From assembly GCA_000310025.1 (NCBI GenBank), contig FN649729.1, forward strand, positions 4,178,446 through 4,209,164: a stretch of 30,719 bases of DNA, written 5' to 3'. The first letter of the stretch is position 1, and every line of letters begins with the position of its first letter. The notes under the pieces were generated by a model that was not told where the DNA came from, did not search any database, and saw only the letters and a program-made list of their open reading frames with translations. The translations under genes and the position numbers were made by a program. Shown in pieces: positions 13,701 through 23,509 of this stretch. The stretch comes from Ectocarpus siliculosus (lineage: Eukaryota > Sar > Phaeophyceae > Ectocarpales > Ectocarpaceae).

Positions 13701-16700
13701 AAATTGACCGTTTTGAAAAGTGTTATCGTACCGCCGCTAGAGTACGCCGGAGAAGTATGGGAAGGAAATAAGAAGGTAGTCAAGAGCTCGAGGCGGCGCA
13801 GATGAAAGCAGCGAGAGTCATCCTAGGATGCTCCAAGTGCACACGAAATGCAGCCGTCAGGGCAGAACTGGGGATCCGACCCCTACGATCGGGAAGAGAC
13901 GCAAGGAAGCTGACATGGCAGTATCGCATGTGCGGTATGGGAAAGGAGAGGTTACCGGGAATAGCTTGGGAGGTGGAGTGGGTAAACAAGAAGAGGGGTA
14001 GACAACCCACGGAGTGGGTCAAGGTTGTAGGTGACGTATGGAAGGGGTTCGAACTTGACGAAGGCGATACACTGGATACGGAGGGTCTAAAAGGGTTCAA
14101 GGAGAATATATATGTTGCTTTGCGGAGAGAGAACAGAATCTAAGGGGGAAAACAAGGATAAAGAAGGCATAGAAGTGTACGGAATGTTGAAAGAAGGAAT
14201 AGGGTTCAAGGAGTACCTACATGGACCAATGGATGCAGGGACAAAGCTGAAGATCAAATTCAGGACCGGGGACATTGGCCTTCGAGAACGTAGCCAAGGA
14301 TATAGGAAGGTAGACCATGAAGACGCCAAGTTCAAATGTGATTGGGGCTCCGAGTGCGAAGACCGTGTTCCTGTAGTCGCGGAATGTCGACTGTAAAAGA
14401 AGGAGAGGGAAGTGTACATGACTGAGCTGGGAAAAGTAGAAGAAAAGCACAGGGAGATGTTCGAGGCATGGGATAGCCAGGAGAAGACGCTAGCTGTACT
14501 GGGGCATAGGGAGTGGGTTGAAAAGGCGGGAAGTGATATCGGTAGGATAGATAGACTAGGGACGACATTTTTGAGCCACCTTTGGCAAAGTAGGAAGGAA
14601 CGATTGGCCATCGGTCATCAGTCCTGTAGGAACAATGCTCCGTCCTCTCGAGGACGCGTGGTCAATGGTCTAACCGCTAAGGCATGCAAAACATAAGAGT
14701 ACGCCCCTCCCCCCCCCCCCCACTCACCGTTGCTGGGCACAACCAAACACCGTCTGTCTCTCCGGCTGGCCTATCCTGTTGGCAGGTGGACATGATCGAC
14801 GCGGCTGTCATGCGCAACTTGGCAACGCGTGCCAAACTTAAAGCTTTCGCTCGAGCGGGAGGAGGTGTCGCCGGGGATATCGAGGTCATTCCCGTGAGGG
14901 AATCGTGGTGCTTTCTAGTGGTAGCGCCCGGCGAAGGGGCGGCGGAGGGCACGGTGGGCAGGGTGGTGAGTTGGCGGTAGTTCGGCGTCTGTGGTGTTGG
15001 CATCGCCCACGTATGTAGATGAACAACCACTTGTATTGTATCAATGAACAGTAGAGGTCCCTGTTTAAGGCCGCTTGCTGAAGCCCGGTTGCCCTGTCGA
15101 AGGGCGGTGAAACTCGCGTGGAACAGATGGAATATTCAAGCTTTCTCATACTCTGATTAGTGCCAGGTGCCCGATGTACGGCCTGTGTTTTTTACCTTGG
15201 ACAACAGCAGCCTTGAACAGGAACCTCTGTACGGCAGTCGTGCTCCCATATGGGAGTTGGGGTCTTGCCTTGCCCAGCCGTTCGTTCCAAGAGTGTTTGT
15301 TGTTCAAGCGTCCTCGCGTTTCGCCTTTCTTTATCCGCCTTTGCCACGCCCACGCAACGGAACAACGATAGCTGCAAAAGTTGTCGCTAGACGGCTTGTG
15401 TTTTGGCCAAGACTGGCGGTAGCTGCCGATAAGTTGTCGCTACAGCAGGCGGGCAGAGTGTTACGGCATGGTATGCCGGTATGAAACCCAGACTATACTA
15501 GGCTTTGCCTTTCTAGTTGCTTACCAGACCCCCCCCTCGCTGCTCGTTGTTTTCTCATGGAAGTGCAAGGCCATCGGTCAAGCGGCGCGACGGTTGGCTG
15601 CGGTTCACATCAGCATGCCCCTCGAGTCGCCGACGTACGAACAGCAGCTGCTGATGTACGGCAAGCAGCTGAAAAAGGGTCGCGGGCAACGTGGAGTTGA
15701 GAAGGAGGCCAAGCCATCGATCATGGCCGATCTGTTGCGTGCAGTCTCGAAGCATGGCGTCGATCTGTGGCTCGACGCCTTCTGCCTGAGGGGGCACGTC
15801 GGGGAGATCGCTGTCAAGAAGGCTGTCGAGGCAGTGCTCGAAACCGAGCTCAAGAAAAAGGTAAGCAGCAAGGCTCGCGTGGCATCTTGCGAAGCAGACG
15901 CAGCTTGGAGCCCCTGCTTTGTGGTGCGCTGCTCGGATGCTGTGTGCGGCTGTACGGCAGACGAACCGCCACAGACTGAAAGACCTAATAGTAGGGCATG
16001 CGGGTTGAGAGCGAATGATGTGTAAATCCTGCCGACTTTCTGTCCAGTACCTCGGCAGTAACAGACCGGTGGTGAGCCGTTAGCTGACTGTCGGTTGGGG
16101 GTGAAGCCCAAGACATTGATTGATGCATCCAACGGTAGCCGTGAGACAACGTTAAGGTTGCGGAGTTGCGAGTGACTGACGCCGGCCCGGTCTTCTGCTC
16201 ACCCGTGCCTTCTCTTTACCGTGCGTAAACTCTTGCGCCCACTTGAACTTTACTGATGAACGAATTTTCCGGGCGAATGTTGCTGTGGCAGTATCCTGGC
16301 CTTCTGGCCAAACGCCGCATACCCGATGCGCCGAGCTCGACCGTCGACGGCGCCGGACCTCCTGATCTCGCCCCTCCCAAAAGTCGACCGAGCGAATGGG
16401 ACTCGGGCAGCTTCAGCAGCTCCGGAACAGCAAGCTTTCCCTCTCGCAACACCACCGGAGCTCCGGCTGGGGCGGCAGCCGGGTCGAAGACGTCGGCGCA
16501 GTCGTCGGCAGCGTCCCCGGCTAGAGCAAGGCAGACGGCTGGTACTACTGGACACGTGGGTGTTGGTGGCGGTAGCTGCGGCGACGGTGTTGGTGCTTTT
16601 CCGGCGTTCTCGTTCGGGACGACAGCCTCTGGGCCGCCGGCGAGGGCATGGGACATGGAGACCTTCGGCAACTTTGCAGTAGCTGCCGGCACTTCTCCCG

Positions 16701-17322
16701 CCACTAGGGGCATTTTCGGAGCCCCGGTTCCGGCGGGAGCGGGACCGAAAATGTTGACGCCGACATCGGTGGAGCTACCGGCGGGGACAGGGGACGGGGC
16801 TGCCGGTGCTTCATCTGCTACCGCTCCCGCCTCCGCCGCTGCTGGTGCTGCTGGTGCTGCTACAGCTACTGCCGGTCATGTGAGTGGTGGGAGAAGTGGT
16901 GGTGATGATGTTGGTGCTGGTGGTATTCCGTCATTCTCGTTTGGAACAACCGTTAGGCCGCCATCTAGGCCGTCATCCAGTGTTTGGGGCTCGGGCAAAA
17001 TCAGCAGCTCTGGAACAGACGAAACAAACTCTCCCGCCACTGCGGGTGGAGAAGCGATATCCGCAGCAGCAGCGGCGGCGGCACCAGAGGCACGAGGAGA
17101 GGGAAATGTAGCATTGGCGGTAGGAGGAGAGGGGGATGCGGCAGCAGCAGCAGCAGCAGCTCGAGGGCCTGGACAGCAGCTCCCGCGGGAAGGGACGGGA
17201 ACGAACTCGTCGAGTAGCCCGCCACCGACGGCAGCGGCTGTTGATGCGGCGGCGGCGGCGACGGCGACGGCGGCAACACCGAAGGCGATCGAGCCAACGG
17301 CTGCTGCTGCTGCTGCTGCTTC

Positions 17323-17366
<44 letters not shown>

Positions 17367-20300
17367 CTGCTGCTCCTGCTGCTCCTGCTGCTGCTGCTGC
17401 TGCTACTACTGCTGCTCCTGCTGCTGCTCCTGCTGCTGCTGCTCCCGCCGTTGGTGTGGCGCCCACCGCCGCGACGCCCGCCATCGGCGCCGCTGTCGCC
17501 GACGCCAACACCAAAACCAAGAAGCAATGCCTCCTCGTTCGGTTCCAGGCGGAAGACCTGGTGAGTGCGGTCAGTCTTGCACCCTGCCCTTCCATGGATT
17601 AGGCACGACCTCCAACAGCAGTCTCGGCCGAGCGAAGCTCCAACAGGGTCGTATGAGTCATATGGGTGGGTTGATGCTTACACGGCAGGCACGTTACGAG
17701 CAACGGCGTAGCGCGTCCAAACGTGCTCGCAGTCCTGTAACTGGGGTTCGGTAGTGAAGGCTTCGACATGTAGTCTTACCAACTTGAAGCTGGCGTGTCG
17801 GGAGCTGCTACACCCATCAAACCATCCGCGGCAAGAAGGGTTGCACTATATAGTGAAGCACATTTTTCCCCGTCAGTATGGATCGCCGCTCTAGACTACT
17901 CTTTTCTTCCCCCGCCCAATACCTTTGAAGACGGCGGTTGAACCCATCGTTCCAAGCCTTCCATCCTGCAGCAGAGTCTCACGAATTTCTTTGCGATGGG
18001 CCTACTCTGCTCGCAGGACAAGGTCTCTCGATTTGTGGAGTTCTTCCAGAACGTGTTCGGAGAAGTCGATATCGTCGTCGATGAGGCCGAGAGCGTCGTG
18101 AAGTGTTGGTGGGGGCACGGTGACCGCGCCATCAACACAACAGTGGATTACCTGGAGCATGGCATCCGAGTCTGCCGGGAAGGGCCGTGGCAGGTGGGAT
18201 CGATCGAAACTGTCGGGACAGGACTTTAGCAGACCTCACAGTTAATGAGAGCCAGGCAAATCGAGAGTGCAGCTATCATGGCTCCAAACACATCGCTGTG
18301 AAGCTATTTCTCGAGCTGATGGGAGCTTCCGATAGCTGAACAAACGGCCTAGAACATGGAATCGTAAAAGAGCACTGTAATCATTTCGCCGGTAAGCAAG
18401 CCTCTTCGGAGCCCTGAAAGCAAGACCACTAACGCAACAGTAACAGGCCTCTCCGCTACACCCCTGCACTCACGTGCGCCAACTTGTCGTTGTGCCCGTT
18501 CAGCCGGCTAGCTTTTCGCTGATGCAAGCGAGGATCCCCACGCACCCCGCAGAGAGCGGGACGTCGCGCCTGGTGCTCTCGGCCGGTGTGCCGCATCCAT
18601 CGGACAAGTGGCTGAGGGAGCTGTCTGCCGTCTACGGCATCGTGGCTGCTAACGTCAAGGTGAATTGTCTCAAGGCCCAGCCACCGCCGCCACCGCCGCC
18701 ATCATCAGGCGATGGTGCCGATATCGGCCTCAGCGGGGCGCGGCACCGACATGACGGCCTCCCTCAAAGCTTTGCTCCTCCTAGTGTGGAGGCGGCCAGT
18801 GACAGGGTTAAGGTGGCGCAGCTGTGGGGGCTCCACGACAATGTCCAGGCCGCCCTGGATCGCCTGGTTGTCGGGCCAGACAAGAATGCAGTCCAGGAAA
18901 AGATATCTCTGCGGCTCGGACAACGTAACCTGGAACAGCTCGCGAGCACCGGATGGATCCGCACGCTAGAAAGGCGACGGGCAAAGGTGAGCCGTACGAA
19001 AGTGCGCCGCAAACGGTGCCACTGCAGAGGTGGTTTTGTCGACGAATCCCTGCCCTGCTACGTCTTTTGTGGTGGTCATTTGGTTGCTGCGCTATGCAAT
19101 GTCGTTTTATCTGGTGCACGCGGACGTGTCGGTACCATCTCCAACGCGAGGTATTTGTCGAGCTGGTATCCAACTAGGCGTGTCAAAACAGCCGCTACAT
19201 CGTACAGTAGTGCATGGTCAGACAGACCAAGCCTCCGCTCTCCCGTGATAACGCTGTTACAACTTCATCACATGTACTCACCAGTTTTTTTGGTGGTTTA
19301 GGCAAACTGTTTCGAAGTCACACCGATCAGTTGCCGCTTGTGTTGCTCCCGTTTACATTATTCGGTGCTGAAAGGTGGAGCTATACCAGCAGAGAGGAAC
19401 CATCCGTGTTACGCGCCTACACATCATCGCGGCCTCTCTAGTTGAGGCGCTCCCGCGATCCGTCCAGCTGGTGAGCCGTACTGTATCTGATCTGCGTAGG
19501 AAAGCGTTAACCCCCGCAATGGCAAGCTTTCAGGGCTGGCTCATGTCCAGGAGTGCTTGTACCGAACGGGACGGCGGGGGGGGGTATCATGCTGTAGAAC
19601 GGCTGTTTCGGGAGCAGAACGGGCTGTGCAACTAACTGTCGAGGATTCGCGAGGGCCGGAGGATTATCAGAAGCGCGAGTGGCATGCGTTTGTCCCGCTT
19701 CCTCCGCCGCACATACCGTAAATGACACAAGATAACACACCTACATAAGACAGCACACCCCCCACAGAATACGACACCCCGGTGATATTTTTGGGCGTTT
19801 CTGACAAACCATCGATTATCACCGGGGATACACAAGATACACATCCCGGTGATATATTAAGGATACGTTGCATGTATTCACGGGACCCCTCCTTTTATCA
19901 CCGGGGTGACAGCATCTGCCCCTGGGCATCATACACAACACGCACCCTTTTTTGTGTGCGGGAAACGACCCGCATGGAGACCTCCAACCGGACGAACGTG
20001 CAGGAAGAAAAACAGACTGCCGCCGCAAGTGCCTCTGCTTCTTCCACAACTGCTTCGACTGTAGCAGCACAGGCGCAACAGACCACCTCGTTCTTTCACC
20101 CGAGCAAACTTCTTCTACGCAAGCGGCTCCTGCTACGGCTTCCTCCTGCTGCAGTTGATCTAACAACAGCAGCAGCTGGCACAGCAGCAGGCGCCAACAT
20201 GACAGCCACCACCTCGCCTCACCAGCAGCCAGTTGCTGACTCGCTCTCAGCAGTACGTACGAGTACCGTAGACGAGTCAACACGCACCACCAAAGCCTCT

Positions 20301-23300
20301 CATCTGGTGTTGGTGAATACCTCCTCATTATTACACCCCCAAACACACCCTGTGGGTGTTCGGACGTGCTGTCACACCCCATGGTCTATCACATCCCCTT
20401 AGGAGCCCCTGTGAGCTGCACTTTGTCACCCGGAGTACATAAGGTACCACACCCCCCACAGGATACCACACCCGGTGACAATATTTTTAAACCCAAAAAT
20501 GTTATCACCGGGGTGTGTTATCTTGTGTCATTTACGGTAGCCACCGCATGTACAAACTGTGCGCCGGTGTGTTTAGGCACATCGCAAGAAACCGGCCGTC
20601 CAAACGGAGTGGCACGAAACTCCCACCCCCCCACCCCCCCACTCACCGTTGCTGGGCACAACCAAACACCGTCTGTTTCTCCGGTTGGCCTATCCTGCTG
20701 GCAGGTAGACATGATCGACGCGGCTGTCATGCGCAACGTGGCAACGCCTGCCAACCTTGAAGCTTTCGCTCGAGCGGGAGGAGGTGTCGCCGGGGATATC
20801 GAGGTCATTCCCGTGCGGGAATCGTGGCGCTTGCTAGTGGTAGCGCCCGGCGAAGAGCCGGCCGAGGGCACAGTGGACAGGGTGGTAAGTCGACGGTAGT
20901 TCGGCGTCTGTGGTGCTGGCACCGCCCACGTATGTAGATGAACAACCACTTGTCGTAGTGTTGCATTGTACCGTAGAAGTCCCTGTGTAAGGCTGCTTAC
21001 TTAAGGCCGGTTGACCTGTCGAGGGCGGTGAAAATCGCTTGGCGCAGATGGAACATTCAAGCTTTCTCATACTCTGAATAGTGCCAGGTGCTCGATGTAA
21101 GGCCTGTGTTTTTCGCTTGGACGACAGCGGCCTTCGACAGGAACCTCTGTACGGTAGTCATGTTTCCATGTGGGAGTTGGGGTCTTGCCTTGCCCAGCCG
21201 TTCGTTCCGAGAGTTTTTGTTGTTCGAGCGTCCTCGCGTGTCGCCTTTCTTTAGCCGCCTTTGCCACCCCCACGCAAAGGAACAACGACAGCTTCAAAAG
21301 TTAGAGGGCTTGTGTTTTGGCGAAGACAACCCAGGCTAGGCTTTGCCTCTCTACTTGCTGACTAGATCCTCCCCTCGCTGCTCGTTGTTTGCTCATGGAA
21401 GTGCAAGGCCATCGGTCAAGCGGCGCGGCGGTGGGCTGATGCTCACGTCAGCGTGCCCCTCAATCCGCAGATGTACGTGAAGCAGCTACACAAGAATCGC
21501 TGGCAACGTGGAGTTGAGAAGGACTCCAAGCCACCGATCATTGCCGATCTGTCGCGGGCAGTTTCGAAGCATGGCGTCGATCTGTGGCTCGACGCCTTCT
21601 GCCTGAGGGGGCACGTCGGGGACATGACCGTGAAGAAAGCTGTCGAGGCAGTTCTCCGAACCAAGCTCAAGAAAAAGGTAAGCAGCAAGGCTCGCGTGGC
21701 ATCTTGCGGAGCAGACGCAGCTTGGAGCCCCTGCTTTGTGGTGCGCTGCTCGGATGCTGTGTGCGGCTGTACGGCAGACGAACCGCCACAGAACCGAAGA
21801 CCTAACAATAGGGCATGCGGGTTGAGAGCGAATGGTGTGTAAATCGTGTCGACTTTCTGTCCAGTACCTCGGCAGTAACAGACCGGTGGTGAGCCGTTAG
21901 CTGACTGTCGGTTGGGGGTGAAGCCCAAGACATTGATTGATGCATCCAACGGTAGCCGTGAGACGACGTTAAGGTTGCGGAGTTGCGAGTGACTGACGCC
22001 GGTTCAGTCTTCTACGCACCCGTGCCTTCTCTTTGCCGTAAAACTGCCGCGCCCACTTAAAAATTTACTGATGAACGAATTTCTCGGGCGTATGTTGCTG
22101 TGGCAGTATCCTGGCCTGTTGGCCAAACTCCGCGTACCCGATGCGCCGAGCTCGACCGTCGACGGCGCCGGACCTCCTGATCTCTCCCCGCCCAAGAGTC
22201 GAGCGAGCGCATGGGACTCGGGCAGCTTCAGCAACTTTGCAATAGCTGCCGGCGCCTCTCCCGCCGCTGGGGGCCTTTGTGGAGCTCCGGCGGGAGCCGG
22301 ACCGAAAATGTTGACGCTGACATCGGTGGAGCTACCGGCGGGGACAGGGGACGGGGCCGCCGGTGCTTCATCTGCTGCCGCTCCCTCCTCCGGTGCTGGT
22401 GCTGGTGCTACAGCTACTGCCGGGCATGTGAGTGGTGGGAGAAGTGGTGGCGATGGTGTTGGTGCTGGTGCTCTTCCGTCATTCTCGTTTGGAACAGCCG
22501 GTACGCCGCCATCTAGGCCGCCATCCAGTGTATGGGGCTCGGGCAAAATCAGCAGGTCCGGAAAAGCAACAACAAGCTCTCCCACCACTGCCGGTACTCC
22601 TGGATCTCCGGTGGAAGCGGCAGCAGGAGCGGTAGCGGCAGCGGAACGGAAGAAGTTGCCGTCGTCAGCGTCACAACTCCCGGCGGGGACAGGGGACGGG
22701 GCTGTCGCTACTGCCGCTTTTACTACGACCGCTACCACCGCCACTGCTGCTACTGTTGCTGATACAGCTACTGCCGGGCATGTGAGTGGTGGGAGTAGTG
22801 GTGGCAATGGTGTCGGTGCTGGAGTTGTTCCGTCGTTCTCGTTTGGAACAACCGGTACGCCGCCATCTAGACCTCCATCCAGTGTATGGGGCTCGGGCAA
22901 AATCAGCAGCTCCGGAACAGCAACAACAAGCTCTCCCACCACTGCCGGTGCTTCAGGAGCTCCGGCTCCGGCTCCGTCGGTAGCGGAATCGAAATTGTCG
23001 GCGCCGTCATCGTCAGAGCTCCCGGCGGGGAAAAGGGATGGGGCTGCCGCTGCTGCCGTTTTTACTACGACCGCTACCTCCGCCGCCGGTGCTGCTGCTG
23101 CTGCTGCTGCTGCAGCTGCTGCTGCTGCTGCTGCAGCTGCTGCCGGGTATGTGAGTGGTGGGAGTAGTGGTGGCGATGGTGTTGGTGCTGGAGTTGTTCC
23201 GTCGTTCTCGTTTGGAACAGCCGGTAGGCCGCCATCTAGGCCGCCATCCAGTGTATGGGGCTCCGGCAGAATCAGCAGCTCCGGAAAAGCAACAACAACC

Positions 23301-23461
23301 TCTCCCACTACTTCCGGTGCATTTGGAGCCCCGGCTCCGGCTCCGGCGGGAGCGGGACCGAAAATGTTGGCACCGTCATCGTCAGAGCTCCCGGCGGGGA
23401 AAAGGGATGGGGATGGGGCTGCCGCCACTGCCGCTTCTACTGAGACCGCTACCTCCGCCGC

Positions 23462-23509
<48 letters not shown>

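Larger units (their letters stand above)
9723..16291 (+). repeat. Tandem unit U1
   Basis: 6,569 bp from exon a to the end of the h-a junction. It includes the LINE at 13367-14720. Exon a is nearly identical to that of U2, but exons c to h are the most divergent of the three copies. The d-e intron is 136 bp longer than in U0 and U2. Confidence 0.88.
19716..20537. mobile_element. 822-bp terminal-inverted-repeat DNA element (non-autonomous, MITE-like)
   Basis: Perfect 26-bp inverted ends (19716-19741 and 20512-20537, outer end CCGTAAATGACACAAG) are flanked on both sides by TA. The U0 intron has the uninterrupted site CACATAGCCACCGC, showing a clean insertion with TA duplication. TA duplication is typical of Tc1/mariner-type transposases, but the terminal sequence is not one I can assign to a named family. 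No transposase domain is visible. The interior holds six copies of a TATCACCGGGGT-like motif in both orientations and an Ala/Ser/Thr-rich open frame. Confidence 0.95.
16292..22106 (+). repeat. Tandem unit U2
   Basis: 5,815 bp from exon a to the end of the h-a junction. It includes the 822-bp inverted-repeat element and a 71-bp deletion that removes the end of exon g. Exons c to f and h resemble U0 most closely. Confidence 0.88.

Noticed and set aside
14659-14682. TGGTCTAACCGCTAAGGC in the LINE 3' end, similar to a tRNA A box
   Set aside because: No B box or cloverleaf around it, and the U0 copy has a different sequence at this position (TGGTCAAATGACTAAGGC).
19782-20402. 206-codon frame inside the inverted-repeat element as a transposase
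   Set aside because: Ala/Ser/Thr-rich with no DDE-type motifs or helix-turn-helix; it overlaps the subterminal repeats. The element is best seen as non-autonomous.
19754-20518. Regularly recurring TATCACCGGGGT motifs as a CRISPR-like array
   Set aside because: Spacing is irregular, orientation alternates, and all lie inside a TA-flanked inverted-repeat element in eukaryotic DNA.
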